A stretch of 13,313 nucleotides of DNA from Chitinophagaceae bacterium UBA2791 (GTDB taxonomy: Bacteria > Bacteroidota > Bacteroidia > Chitinophagales > Chitinophagaceae). Position 1 is the first letter of the stretch; each line of letters begins with the position of its first letter. Below, in pieces: positions 1-6,804 of the stretch. A program made the position numbers and the translations under genes. The stretch covers positions 58,078 through 71,390 of the forward strand of contig DEHV01000006.1 in the NCBI GenBank assembly GCA_002352105.1, read 5' to 3'. Below the pieces are notes generated by a model. The model worked only from the letters and a program-made list of their open reading frames with translations, was not told where the DNA came from and did not search any database.

Positions 1-636
1 CTCGTGGCCGAACAGCTCGCTCTCGATCAGCTCGCTCGGGATGGCGGCGCAGTTCACTTCCACAAGCGGGCCGGTTGCCCTGGCGCTTTTTTCATGCACC
101 CAGCGGGCCACCAGTTCTTTTCCCACGCCGTTCTCGCCGGTTATCAGGATACGGGCGTCCGTAGGCGCCACTTTTTCGATCGTTTCCTTGATCCTGAGGA
201 TCGGTTCGGATTCTCCGATCATCTCCTCCACCTTGCTCACTTTCCGCTTCAGCACCTTTGTTTCTGCCACCAGGTTGGTTTTATCCATGGCATTGCGGAT
301 CGTGATCAGCAGCCTGTTCAGGTCAGGGGGCTTGGCGATATAGTCATAAGCGCCTTTTTTTACAGCCTCGACGGCCGTCTCAATGGTGCCGTGCCCGGAG
401 ATCATGATCACAGGAACATCGGGGTTGTGTTCCCTGACCTTGTCCAGGAATTCGATCCCGTCCAGTTTGGGCATTTTGATATCGCAGAGGACGACATCAA
501 AATTTTTTTCCTTGAATTTTCTTAATCCTTCTTCCCCATCCCCCGCTTCTTCAATTTTATACCCTTCGTAAGAGAGGATTTCCGTAAGGGTCTTCCGAAT
601 AGCTTTTTCGTCGTCAATGATTAAAATATTAGACAT
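1..636 (-). CDS. NtrC-family sigma-54-dependent response regulator, N-terminal part (cut by window edge)
   Basis: This is the DNA-binding response regulator of a two-component system that would activate sigma-54 promoters in the cytoplasm. The 212 visible codons begin at an ATG at 636 and run off the left edge. Residues 1-120 are a receiver domain: acidic pair D8-D9, phospho-acceptor D52 (VVLCD followed by IKMP), switch S80 in MISGHG, and K102 before a Pro-Pro. A linker follows, then the start of the AAA+ domain with Walker A GENGVGKE at about 167-174. The last residues seen are ELFGHE, which in this family directly precede the GAFTGA loop that contacts sigma-54. The rest of the ATPase domain and any C-terminal helix-turn-helix lie outside the window. 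No cognate histidine kinase is visible. I saw no clear promoter upstream of the start. Confidence 0.95.
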   Translation of the reverse strand, partial: MSNILIIDDEKAIRKTLTEILSYEGYKIEEAGDGEEGLRKFKEKNFDVVLCDIKMPKLDGIEFLDKVREHNPDVPVIMISGHGTIETAVEAVKKGAYDYIAKPPDLNRLLITIRNAMDKTNLVAETKVLKRKVSKVEEMIGESEPILRIKETIEKVAPTDARILITGENGVGKELVARWVHEKSARATGPLVEVNCAAIPSELIESELFGHE

Positions 637-741
637 ATATCCTATCTGCTTTAGTTGTAAAAATACGCAAAGGCGGTCCCAAAACAGGCGAAAATGTGGA
701 AAATACGGTATTTAAAGAGAGTTTTAACAGGTAAAAATGCC

Positions 742-772
742 TTGCATGCAAGATCCGGGCGCCTTAATTTTG
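742..772 (+). promoter_or_regulatory. Bacteroidota-type promoter for the 45-codon ORF
   Basis: A TTG at 742-744 is followed by exactly 20 nt and then TAATTTTG at 765-772. This matches the -33 (TTG/TTTG) and -7 (TAnnTTTG) elements known for the primary sigma factor of Bacteroidota. It would start transcription near 778-780, leaving an A-rich leader of about 35 nt before the ATG at 813. The same spacing occurs upstream of pdhB. Confidence 0.65.
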
Positions 773-812
773 TACCTGAATAACCAATTATCCAACCATC
801 AACCAAAAAACT

Positions 813-950
813 ATGAAAAACGACCTTCATGCGGATATTGCTCCCGTCCGTTATACTGTAATGAAACTGGCGCTGTTGGGCGGGGCGTTATTAAGTTGTA
901 TGTATGGCGTACTGATGTTATTTTCAACCGCGTTACACGTGATCAGATAA
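813..950 (+). CDS. small predicted single-pass membrane protein, 45 aa, unrecognised
   Basis: I do not recognise this peptide. It has a 16-residue polar N-terminus (MKNDLHADIAPVRYT) and then one long hydrophobic segment, about residues 17-41, with a single Cys at 29. It ends in a short basic tail, HVIR. The hydrophobic stretch is long enough to cross the membrane once. If translation began at M17, the start would resemble a lipoprotein signal (LLSC), but strongly hydrophobic residues follow the Cys, so a transmembrane helix is more likely. Support for it being a gene comes from context: a well-formed promoter 40 nt upstream, a leader ending in an A-rich stretch before the ATG (typical here, where Shine-Dalgarno sites are rare), and a strong hairpin terminator 64 nt after the stop. 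It sits alone between two minus-strand genes. An overlapping longer frame at 737-1006 has no such support. Confidence 0.55.
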   Translation: MKNDLHADIAPVRYTVMKLALLGGALLSCMYGVLMLFSTALHVIR

Positions 951-1013
951 GCCCGTTCGCGCTTAAGCGCAGCGATCCTGGAGCCAGCCATAACCAGTTA
1001 GTTTAATCATACC

Positions 1014-1040
1014 AAAAGCCGGGCGGAACGCCTGGCTTTT
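1014..1040 (+). terminator. strong hairpin terminator, probably bidirectional
   Basis: AAAAGCC at 1014-1020 pairs with GGCTTTT at 1034-1040, and GGCG at 1022-1025 pairs with CGCC at 1029-1032. The pair between them is G-U on the plus strand and the loop is GAA, so the stem is 12 bp including the wobble. It closes the 45-codon unit. Read from the other strand it has one mismatch and still ends in a T run, so it could also stop minus-strand transcription from pdhB. A separate perfect 12-bp palindrome, GCGCTTAAGCGC, lies at 959-970 just after the stop codon. Confidence 0.8.
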
Positions 1041-1176
1041 GCTCATATCATAGTATCCGGAACGGACCTGGAGGTTCGGAAACAAATCATCCCGGCGAAA
1101 CAATGCCCGGCAGTACAGGAGTAAAGCTCTTGCCCCAAACCGGGAATCCTGCTAAATAGCGCCGGTCTTCCTAAAC

Positions 1177-2163
1177 TTATTTTTTGAGGTACATGACTTC
1201 TTTGACCAGCTTGACCGTTCTGGCCACATCCGGGAGGGCTGCCGCCACCAGGTTAGGCGCATAATGCAGCGGAGCATCGGCAGAAGTTATCCTGCGGACC
1301 GGCGCGTCGAGATAATCAAATCCTTCTTTCTGGATCCGGTAGCCGATCTCGGCGGAGACGCCGCACATCGGCCATTGTTCTTCGACGATCACGAGCCTGT
1401 TGGTTTTTTTTACGCTTTCCAGGATCGTCATCCAGTCGAGCGGCCGGATGGTGCGCAGGTCGATCACTTCCGCGCTGACGCCTTCTTTTTCCAGTTCAGC
1501 CGCAGCGCCCAGGGCGACCTTCATCATTTTATTAAAAGAAACGATAGTCACATCATTTCCCTGCTTTTTTACGTCTGCCTTACCGATGGGGATCAGGTAT
1601 TCTTCTTCGGGGACCTCGCCCTTATCGCCATAACTCACTTCGCTTTCCATAAAGATCACGGGATCATCATCGCGGATAGCCGATTTCAGCAGCCCCTTTG
1701 CATCATAGGGGTTGGATGGCGAGATCACTTTTATGCCGGGAATATTGGCAAAATAACTCTCAAAGGCAGTGGAATGCTGAGCGCCGAGCTGACCGGCAGA
1801 GCCATTGGGGCCGCGGAACACGATAGGACATCCCAGTTGTCCGCCGCTCATCGCCAGCATTTTTGAAGCCGTGTTCAGGATCTGGTCCAGCGCCAGCGCG
1901 GCAAAGTTCCAGGTCATGTATTCCACGATCGGGCGAAGCCCGTTCTGCGCGGCGCCTACCGCTACCGCCGTAAAACCAAGCTCGGAAATAGGCGTATCGA
2001 TCACCCTCCGCGGACCAAATTCATCCAGCATTCCCTGGCTCACTTTATAGGCGCCATTGTATTCCGCAACTTCCTCTCCCATCAGGAATACCGTTTCATC
2101 CCTGCGCATTTCCTCGTTCATTGCTTCGCGTAAAGCTTCTCTGTATGCTATTGATCTGGCCAT
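1177..2163 (-). CDS. pdhB: pyruvate dehydrogenase E1 component, beta subunit
   Basis: This subunit pairs with E1 alpha to bind thiamine diphosphate and decarboxylate pyruvate, passing the acetyl group to lipoyl-E2 in the cytoplasmic pyruvate dehydrogenase complex. The 328-residue length is normal. The N-terminal pyrimidine-binding domain holds MGEEVAEYNGAYKVSQG near residues 28-44. The ThDP-activating glutamate is E61 in DTPISELGF, followed by the EYMTWNFAALALDQILN region. The C-terminal transketolase domain runs from about residue 200 and includes VIDLRTIRPLD and VEEQWPMCGVSAEIG. The sequence fits the pyruvate enzyme better than a branched-chain 2-oxoacid E1 beta, though I cannot fully exclude the latter. 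E1 alpha, E2 and E3 are not in this window, so the gene stands alone. Its own promoter lies about 27 nt upstream. The ATG at 2163 fits the family's usual N-terminus. Confidence 0.93.
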   Translation of the reverse strand: MARSIAYREALREAMNEEMRRDETVFLMGEEVAEYNGAYKVSQGMLDEFGPRRVIDTPISELGFTAVAVGAAQNGLRPIVEYMTWNFAALALDQILNTASKMLAMSGGQLGCPIVFRGPNGSAGQLGAQHSTAFESYFANIPGIKVISPSNPYDAKGLLKSAIRDDDPVIFMESEVSYGDKGEVPEEEYLIPIGKADVKKQGNDVTIVSFNKMMKVALGAAAELEKEGVSAEVIDLRTIRPLDWMTILESVKKTNRLVIVEEQWPMCGVSAEIGYRIQKEGFDYLDAPVRRITSADAPLHYAPNLVAAALPDVARTVKLVKEVMYLKK

Positions 2164-2189
2164 TGTGGTAGCGGTTTTTTAATGCTTCG

Positions 2190-2221
2190 CAAAATTATTG
2201 GTTGCAGGGGAGATAAACAAA
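2190..2221 (-). promoter_or_regulatory. Bacteroidota-type promoter for pdhB
   Basis: Read on the minus strand, TTTG (2221 to 2218) is followed by 20 nt and TAATTTTG (2197 to 2190), a full match to the TTTG / TAnnTTTG pattern. Initiation near 2183 would give a leader of about 20 nt before the ATG at 2163. The box and spacing match the promoter at 742-772. Confidence 0.7.
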
Positions 2222-2369
2222 TCAGGTATTGTACCGTATTGCAGCGCAGGGATATACATGCAATAAGCGAGATCCCCGTATTTTCCTGCTCCCGTTAAGA
2301 AAACACTAAAACAGGAAATAACCGCTAAATGCAAAACTTTTACGCCGAAACAGCGTTATTAAGAACAAT

Positions 2370-2528
2370 ATGAAGCACAATATATTTAGCCTGAAGAAGC
2401 AGGGGCGCCGGATCTTACAGTTCATCCGCGCATCTGTATGGCCGGTAGCGCCTAAAAAGCTGGAACCGGTAAAGATCATCTCCCCCCTGCAATATGGCGC
2501 CGGGCCTGCAGAGAAGCAACAATCATAA
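2370..2528 (+). CDS. possible small basic protein, 52 aa, doubtful
   Basis: This ATG-to-TAA frame encodes 52 residues, starting MKHNIFSLKKQGRRILQF. The N-terminal half is strongly basic, with an amphipathic-looking stretch. A Pro/Lys-rich middle and a short polar tail ending EKQQS follow. There is no transmembrane helix or signal peptide. It begins after an A-rich stretch (AAGAACAATATG), as real starts in this window often do, and it fills otherwise empty DNA. Against it, I found no TTG-N20-TAnnTTTG promoter upstream, no terminator directly after it, and no family resemblance. It may be chance. Confidence 0.3.
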   Translation: MKHNIFSLKKQGRRILQFIRASVWPVAPKKLEPVKIISPLQYGAGPAEKQQS

Positions 2529-2577
2529 CAATAGCCGTTAGGAAGGCTGCATACCGCATTTGCGCGGGATCCGCCGG

Positions 2578-2616
2578 CAAAATTTAGCCCGATGCGATCA
2601 TGCGAGTTCGGCCAAA
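2578..2616 (-). terminator. candidate imperfect terminator of the thiolase gene
   Basis: Read on the minus strand, TTTGGCC (2616 to 2610) can pair with GGCTAAA (2589 to 2583) with one mismatch, and inner CGA/TCG-type pairs leave a small ATG-containing loop. A short T run (ATTTTG) follows around 2578-2583. The stem has several mismatches, so this is only a candidate. It lies about 60 nt beyond the thiolase stop. Confidence 0.3.
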
Positions 2617-2673
2617 TAGTTGGTCAACACAATCCTGGCTTTAATCCGATTCGATCCGAACAGCCCGCTGAAG

Positions 2674-3852
2674 TCAGGATAATCTTTCTATAATGATTGC
2701 GGAGGCGCCGCCGCCGCCGTTGCATATTGCCGCCATTCCATATCGGCCGCCGTACTGCTGGAGAATAGAACAAAGCGTCACGGTTATCCTGGCGCCGCTG
2801 CAACCAATCGGATGTCCCAGCGCGACTGCTCCGCCCCAGACATTTACCTTATCCAGGGGAATGCCCATTTCCCTGGCATTTACAATACCCACGCAGCTGA
2901 ACGCTTCATTTATTTCCACGAAATCCATATCGGCAACCTGTAAGCCCGCTTTCAAAAGCGCTTTGTTCATGGCCTTGATCGGCGTGGTGGTAAACCATTC
3001 CGGGCTCTGACTGGCATCGGCATAGGCAACGATACGCGCAACGGGTTTAAGTCCGTATTCCTTTATTTTTTCTTCGCCGGCCAATACCAGCGCCGCCGCG
3101 CCGTCGTTGATCTTGGAAGCATTCGCCGCGGTGATCGCGCCATCTTTCACGAAGGCCGGTTTAAGAGAAGGCATCTTGGCGAAATTGGCCTTTTTATATT
3201 CTTCGTCTTCGCTGACGATCGTAGGAATCTTGCCCGGGACCTCTACCGGAGAAAGCTCGTTATTAAAAAATCCCTGCTCATAGGCTTTCGCCGCGCGGGT
3301 ATAGCTTTCTATGGCAAACTTATCCTGCTCCTCTCTGCCTATCTTGTATTCGGCGCTGCACAGTTCCCCGGCGGCGCCCATATGATAATCCTTATAAGGG
3401 TCCCACAATCCGTCTTTGATGATGCCGTCGATCACCTGGCCATGTCCCAGTCTTAACCCGGCGCGCACTTTTTCGAGGTAATAAGGGATATTGCTCATGC
3501 TTTCCATCCCCCCTGCTATCACAATATCATTGTCCCCCGACGAAATACTTCCCGCCCCCAGCATGATCGCTTTCATGCCGCTGGCGCAGACCTTATTCAC
3601 TGTCGTGCAGGGAACATTAACGGGCAGGCCGGCAGAGATCCCCGCCTGCTGCGCCGGCGCCTGGCCGATGCCCGCGCTAACCACATTTCCCATATACAAC
3701 TCATCTACCTGATCGGGCTGGATCCCTGATCTTTCCACAGCGGCCCTGATCGCCGCAGCCCCAAGCTTTGGCGCGGTAACAGCGGCTAAAGCGCCGTTTA
3801 AACTTCCTATCGGCGTTCTGGCGCTCCCTAATATATATGCTGATCTGCTCAT
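2674..3852 (-). CDS. acetyl-CoA C-acetyltransferase (thiolase family)
   Basis: Thiolases condense two acetyl-CoA to acetoacetyl-CoA or run the reverse, in the cytoplasm. From the ATG at 3852 the protein is 392 residues, the normal length for the biosynthetic type. The nucleophilic Cys is C89 in NKVCASGMKA. The GHPIGCSGAR block carries His347. The C-terminal CNGGGGAS holds the second catalytic Cys, about 377, and NEAF lies between. An upstream ATG at 3879 would add nine residues (MFLSSYLCA) with no family counterpart. It also lies upstream of a TATCTTTG box that ends 4 nt before the 3852 start, so 3852 is chosen. Exact substrate range (acetoacetyl-CoA or longer 3-ketoacyl-CoA) cannot be read from sequence. 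No other beta-oxidation gene is adjacent. The gene lies on the same strand as pdhB but a 510-nt gap separates them, so they are probably not one operon. Confidence 0.93.
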   Translation of the reverse strand: MSRSAYILGSARTPIGSLNGALAAVTAPKLGAAAIRAAVERSGIQPDQVDELYMGNVVSAGIGQAPAQQAGISAGLPVNVPCTTVNKVCASGMKAIMLGAGSISSGDNDIVIAGGMESMSNIPYYLEKVRAGLRLGHGQVIDGIIKDGLWDPYKDYHMGAAGELCSAEYKIGREEQDKFAIESYTRAAKAYEQGFFNNELSPVEVPGKIPTIVSEDEEYKKANFAKMPSLKPAFVKDGAITAANASKINDGAAALVLAGEEKIKEYGLKPVARIVAYADASQSPEWFTTTPIKAMNKALLKAGLQVADMDFVEINEAFSCVGIVNAREMGIPLDKVNVWGGAVALGHPIGCSGARITVTLCSILQQYGGRYGMAAICNGGGGASAIIIERLS

Positions 3853-3856
3853 AGCG

Positions 3857-3864
3857 CAAAGATA
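3857..3864 (-). promoter_or_regulatory. -7 box giving a probable leaderless thiolase mRNA
   Basis: TATCTTTG on the minus strand matches TAnnTTTG exactly and ends 4 nt before the ATG at 3852, so transcription would begin at or next to the A of the start codon. A TTTG lies 14 nt further upstream (3882 to 3879), closer than the 20 nt seen at other promoters here, so the -33 element is weak or absent. Confidence 0.5.
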
Positions 3865-3963
3865 AGAAGACAAAAACACAAATGATTATCCGGGAGGAGG
3901 CAGCCGACGCATTTCAAATGCTTATCCTAACGCCCGCCAGCTGAAGTCAAATGAGAAGCCCGG

Positions 3964-3975
3964 GTTCGGCCGAAC
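3964..3975. repeat. perfect 12-bp palindrome
   Basis: GTTCGGCCGAAC is a perfect palindrome between the thiolase start and the 3' end of the 85-residue protein gene. It lies about 110 nt upstream of the thiolase ATG and could be a protein-binding site or a chance palindrome in GC-rich DNA. No second copy was noticed. Confidence 0.3.
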
Positions 3976-4036
3976 GGCCAGATCCAGGATTGAAAATATC
4001 GCGCCTAAAAAATAATTACAACCGCCCAACTCATGC

Positions 4037-4294
4037 TCAGTTGTTCAGCGGTCTTTCCAAAAAATTTTCCCGCTGAAGGATATAACTGTTCGGTACGGCG
4101 TTGAAGAATGAATTTCTCAGGAGATTGTCATACTGTTCGCGAAGGCGACTGTCGCCATTTGCCGGCTCTCCGACCGAAGCCTTCCATCCGGCAATTTTTT
4201 TATAGGCTTTCCGGCTAATGTGCTTTAAGCGGCTGTCGTTAACAAAGAATTCGCCGATTATCGCCTTCCGCTGATCAGGAAATAAAGCATCCAT
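4037..4294 (-). CDS. unrecognised small protein, 85 aa (paralogue of the 5725-5976 protein)
   Basis: I do not recognise the family. Identity to the 83-residue protein at 5725-5976 is about one third and extends over the whole length. Shared residues include NDS at 19-21, S27, KI..WK at 33-38, and LLRxSFxxxVPNSYIL near 58-73. The two align from their first Met with one single-residue gap, which supports the ATG at 4294. A longer frame opens with GTG at 4312 and adds six residues that the paralogue lacks. Both starts are preceded by a similar CTAACC...CCCTATG context. There is no signal peptide or transmembrane helix; the protein looks cytoplasmic, largely helical, and moderately charged. It lies downstream of the lipoprotein gene on the same strand, separated by 169 nt. 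Function unknown. Confidence 0.75.
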   Translation of the reverse strand: MDALFPDQRKAIIGEFFVNDSRLKHISRKAYKKIAGWKASVGEPANGDSRLREQYDNLLRNSFFNAVPNSYILQRENFLERPLNN

Positions 4295-4463
4295 AGGGTT
4301 AGAGATTTGCACAAAAAAGAACCTTATTTAAACGCGACGGCGCTTGCATAATTGCGCGGAAAAACGGCATTTTATTTAGAAAAGCCCACAATATTTTTTT
4401 GATTCCCACGCAGGGAAGCCGGTCGCTAAAATGGACTGCTGTAGCGCATTTGGGAAGTGCGGC

Positions 4464-5507
4464 CTATCTCAGTTTCAGCCTCAGGATATAGTTGCCGGCA
4501 GTAATGTATAAGGTCTTGTCGTCGTCTGCTAATGCGCAGTTCGACGCGGGTTGATCGATCTTTATTTTGCCCAGCGCTTTCGCATGTTCATTAAATATCC
4601 ATATCCCGCCGGGGCCGGTGGCAAACACGTTGCCCTGCCTGTCTATCTTCAGACCATCGGGACTGCCTTTTTCTTTTTTGGCGTCGGCGGTAGCGTCGTA
4701 AAAGATACGGGCATTGGTAAATTCATTTTTTTCATCCAGGTCATATAGATACCAGGCGGCCTTATTTTCATCGCTATTGGCTACGATGATGGAGCGCTCA
4801 TCGGGAAAAGCAGCGATCCCATTTGGTCGTGTAATCGAATCCGTTAGTAACGTTACTGTTCCGCCAGAAACTTTATACACGCCCTGGTAAGGCGCGGCCT
4901 TACCGGGATCCGAAATGAAACCCGGCAGGCCGTAAGGAGGGTCGGTGAAAAAATAATCGCCATTCCGCAACACGATCCCGTCATTGGGACTGTCGAACTT
5001 TTTACCCCGGTAATTGTCGGCGATGGAGATAAACTCAGGCCGGGGATCATTGAGCGGCGCATTCATCAGGGCGAGCCGGCGATCGCCGTGCTGGCAGAGG
5101 ACCAGTTGCCCGCTATTGTTGAGGAACAAACCATTAGACCCCATTTCTCCGCCCCTGCTCACGGTATCCGTATAACCGGAAGGGCTAAGGTAGATTTGCT
5201 TTCCTCCTTCTGCGGTCCATTTATAAATGGTGTTATTAGGCACGTCGGAAAACAACAGCATCTGTTCTGCTTCCACCCATACCGGTCCCTCGCTCCAGGC
5301 AAAACCTTCGGCAATAACCTCTGTAGTCGTTTCTTCGCTAATGATAGCGTTGATCGCGGGATCCGTTCTTTCAATGCGTACAACTACCTTTTGCTCTTCC
5401 GCGCCTGCGGTAGTTTTGCCGCTCTCTGCCGGGGGCTGGTCGCCACAGGAAACAACAGCAGATAAAACGAGGGCAAGAAAAAATAACGGCAAATATCTCC
5501 CGGTCAT
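4464..5507 (-). CDS. SMP-30/gluconolactonase-like beta-propeller lipoprotein
   Basis: This is a predicted membrane-anchored member of the SMP-30/gluconolactonase/LRE family, whose six-bladed propellers bind a divalent metal and often hydrolyse sugar lactones. From the ATG at 5507 the protein is 347 residues. The longer frame starts at a TTG (5543) and would bury the signal peptide. Residues 1-20 form a lipoprotein signal with lipobox VVSC and modified Cys21. A low-complexity linker follows to about residue 45. Candidate metal and active-site residues are all present: E73 in WSEGPVW, N175 in SPNDG, N229 in RPNG and D284 in SPDGLKID. The DPPYGLPG segment at about 189-196 is also typical. The substrate is unknown; lactonase activity is inferred only from the family. 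The Cys is followed by Gly-Asp, so final membrane placement in this phylum is uncertain. Small paralogous genes lie on both sides on the same strand. Confidence 0.88.
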   Translation of the reverse strand: MTGRYLPLFFLALVLSAVVSCGDQPPAESGKTTAGAEEQKVVVRIERTDPAINAIISEETTTEVIAEGFAWSEGPVWVEAEQMLLFSDVPNNTIYKWTAEGGKQIYLSPSGYTDTVSRGGEMGSNGLFLNNSGQLVLCQHGDRRLALMNAPLNDPRPEFISIADNYRGKKFDSPNDGIVLRNGDYFFTDPPYGLPGFISDPGKAAPYQGVYKVSGGTVTLLTDSITRPNGIAAFPDERSIIVANSDENKAAWYLYDLDEKNEFTNARIFYDATADAKKEKGSPDGLKIDRQGNVFATGPGGIWIFNEHAKALGKIKIDQPASNCALADDDKTLYITAGNYILRLKLR

Positions 5508-5724
5508 AAGCAAGCCTTGAGTGGTAAATGCCGAATATAACAAAAACTTTCAAGGCCTTCGCAAAACAGGCGATAGCGGAAGTCGATTTTCCCAAAATAC
5601 TGAGCCTGGGGCCGGATCCGGAAAACGTCAGGGAGCGGATGGAAGCGAGCGGCGGACTTCGGCATACAAGGGCTCGCAGGCATTTTGAAAATGCGCAGCA
5701 GGTAAGCGAAACTTTAGGCAGGAC

Positions 5725-5976
5725 TTAGTTCTGGGGAGAGAAATAATATCCTTCTTCGCTAAGGATATAGCTGTTGGGCACATAGCTGCAGAAGGACTGA
5801 CGGATCAGTTCCGACGCTTCATCCCGGTAACGCTTGCTGATTGTCGGCGTATTCATGGCAAATTTCCAGCTTTGTATCTTAAGAAAAGCGAGGTGGCTGG
5901 CCTGAACAACATGGCTGTCGTTAATATGAAACTGCGCAGCCAGGTAGTCTTGTTCATTTTCAAGAAATGGTTTCAT
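5725..5976 (-). CDS. unrecognised small protein, 83 aa (paralogue of the 4037-4294 protein)
   Basis: This is the second copy of the small family described at 4037-4294. It shares NDS (19-21), the K-I-x-x-W-K block (33-38) and the ending R-Q-S-F-x-x-x-VPNSYIL (59-72). It has no signal peptide and no membrane segment, and its tail is aromatic (EGYYFSPQN). The ATG at 5976 gives the same N-terminal length as its paralogue. It is upstream of the lipoprotein gene on the same strand, with 217 nt between them, so co-transcription is possible but not shown. At DNA level the VPNSYIL region is still visibly alike in the two copies (AAGGATATA and CTGTT blocks), while the rest has diverged. That suggests an old duplication with selection on the C-terminal motif. 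Function unknown. Confidence 0.75.
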   Translation of the reverse strand: MKPFLENEQDYLAAQFHINDSHVVQASHLAFLKIQSWKFAMNTPTISKRYRDEASELIRQSFCSYVPNSYILSEEGYYFSPQN

Positions 5977-6342
5977 AGGGCTTGGTTTAGGGGGTCTGCC
6001 TCAACAGCGCGAGGCCTATATTAAAACGGAAGATACCGGCGTAAAATTGTGCGCCCCGCATCGATTGAGGCTCAATACCCTAAATACCGGGAACGGCGTT
6101 CGCCAGGTCAAGATCGCCCTGCCTCCGCAATTCCCGGGAAGGGCCCATAAACTCCGCCCCATAGAGGGGATTGAAAAAGCGGATCCGCGCAAGCTTTTTC
6201 AGGCGTCAGGGCGCGGCCGGTCTTTGTTCCCGACTAAGGGGAAATGCTTAGTGGCCATTTTTAATTTTGTTCCCCTCAAAAAAGATTTTTTAATTTGGCG
6301 GGGCTATTAAAAAACTACCTGAAAGCGTTATAAAAAGGCGAT
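5977..6342. other. 366-nt intergenic region upstream of the response regulator
   Basis: This divergent region separates the 83-residue protein gene from the response regulator. It holds two short inverted repeats, ATTGAG-G-CTCAAT at 6064-6076 and GAACG-G-CGTTC at 6091-6101. Near 6270-6304 a CCCC/GGGG-flanked A6-GA-T6 stretch overlaps the promoter. An open frame at 6047-6310 starts with GTG and has low-complexity basic composition and no family look; I do not call it. No RNA gene was recognised. Confidence 0.55.
6267..6297 (+). promoter_or_regulatory. candidate promoter of the single-domain response regulator
   Basis: TTG at 6267-6269 (within TTTTG) is followed by 20 nt and TTAATTTG at 6290-6297, a 7-of-8 match to TAnnTTTG at the same spacing as the promoters at 742 and 2190. 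Transcription would start near 6303, leaving a leader of about 40 nt. A second perfect box, TAATTTTG, lies at 6262-6269 but has no TTG 20 nt upstream. The two boxes overlap, because the TTG is the end of the upstream box. Confidence 0.5.
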
Positions 6343-6795
6343 ATGTCTACATCAAATACCCGGGGCGCTCATATCCTTTTCTCTGATGATGATACGGATG
6401 ATGCATTACTTTTTACGCAGGCGGCCGACCTGCTCTCCTCTCCCGTGCTGCTTTCCTTTGCAGAAGACGGGGAACAATTGATGCGATACCTGTCGAAAGA
6501 GCTGTTGCCGGATATGATCTTCCTCGACCTGAACATGCCTGTAAAAAATGGATTCGAATGCGTGGAACTGATAAGGGCCGACAAGCGATTTGATGCATTG
6601 CCTATCATCATCTATACCACTTCGGACAATCCCAATGATATCAATACCTGTCATGCGCTCGGCGCCAACCTCTATATTGTTAAACCCAATTCGTTTGACA
6701 GCATCATCAAAACCTTAAAAAGGGCGCTGGCAATAAACTGGAAAACGCAACCCTTCCCCACGCCAAGGGAACATTTTGTATTACCGACCTATTGA
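6343..6795 (+). CDS. single-domain response regulator (CheY/Rcp1-like receiver)
   Basis: This is a stand-alone phospho-acceptor of a two-component system, acting in the cytoplasm by protein contact because no output domain is attached. The 150 residues are one receiver domain: acidic cluster D15-D16-D17, phospho-acceptor D62 in IFLDLNMP, switch T92/T93 in IIYTTS, and K114 in IVKPNSF. The short C-terminal tail (about 125-150) has no DNA-binding motif. The N-terminus FSDDDTDDALLF is of the Rcp1-like type that often pairs with bacteriophytochrome or PAS histidine kinases, but no kinase is in the window, so the partner is unknown. It starts at the ATG at 6343 after an AAAAAGGCGAT leader, where AAGG may be a weak Shine-Dalgarno. 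It ends 21 nt before ung. Confidence 0.92.
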   Translation: MSTSNTRGAHILFSDDDTDDALLFTQAADLLSSPVLLSFAEDGEQLMRYLSKELLPDMIFLDLNMPVKNGFECVELIRADKRFDALPIIIYTTSDNPNDINTCHALGANLYIVKPNSFDSIIKTLKRALAINWKTQPFPTPREHFVLPTY

Positions 6796-6804
6796 CATTT
6801 TTCT

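Larger units (their letters stand above)
2164..2673. other. 510-nt intergenic region between pdhB and the thiolase
   Basis: The part nearest pdhB carries the pdhB promoter. The middle holds one doubtful 52-codon plus-strand ORF (2370-2528). The thiolase-proximal end has an imperfect hairpin that may be the thiolase terminator. I see no tRNA, riboswitch or repeat array here. Confidence 0.6.

Noticed and set aside
737..1006. 89-codon plus-strand frame overlapping the 45-codon ORF
   Set aside because: It begins before the promoter's expected start site and has low-complexity mixed composition. The alternate frame with a clean membrane segment at 813-950 explains the promoter and terminator better.
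1264..1866. 200-codon open frame antisense to pdhB
   Set aside because: It is a shadow of a well-supported gene, with no promoter and no recognisable domain.
4403..4424. Hairpin TTCCC-ACGCA-GGGAA beside a T7 run downstream of the lipoprotein gene
   Set aside because: For the minus-strand gene the run after the stem reads as A, not T, so it does not form a Rho-independent terminator in the needed direction.
5528..5728. 66-codon plus-strand frame between the lipoprotein and the 83-residue protein
   Set aside because: It has no promoter, overlaps the end of the neighbouring gene on the other strand by 4 nt, and shows no recognisable features. It could be real, but I cannot support it.
4037..5976. 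Toxin-antitoxin interpretation of the small paralogue pair
   Set aside because: The two proteins are paralogues of each other, not a toxin and a cognate antitoxin, and the genes are separated by a lipoprotein gene rather than overlapping.
6047..6310. 87-codon GTG-started frame in the gap before the response regulator
   Set aside because: It overlaps the candidate promoter, starts with GTG, and has a basic, low-information composition.
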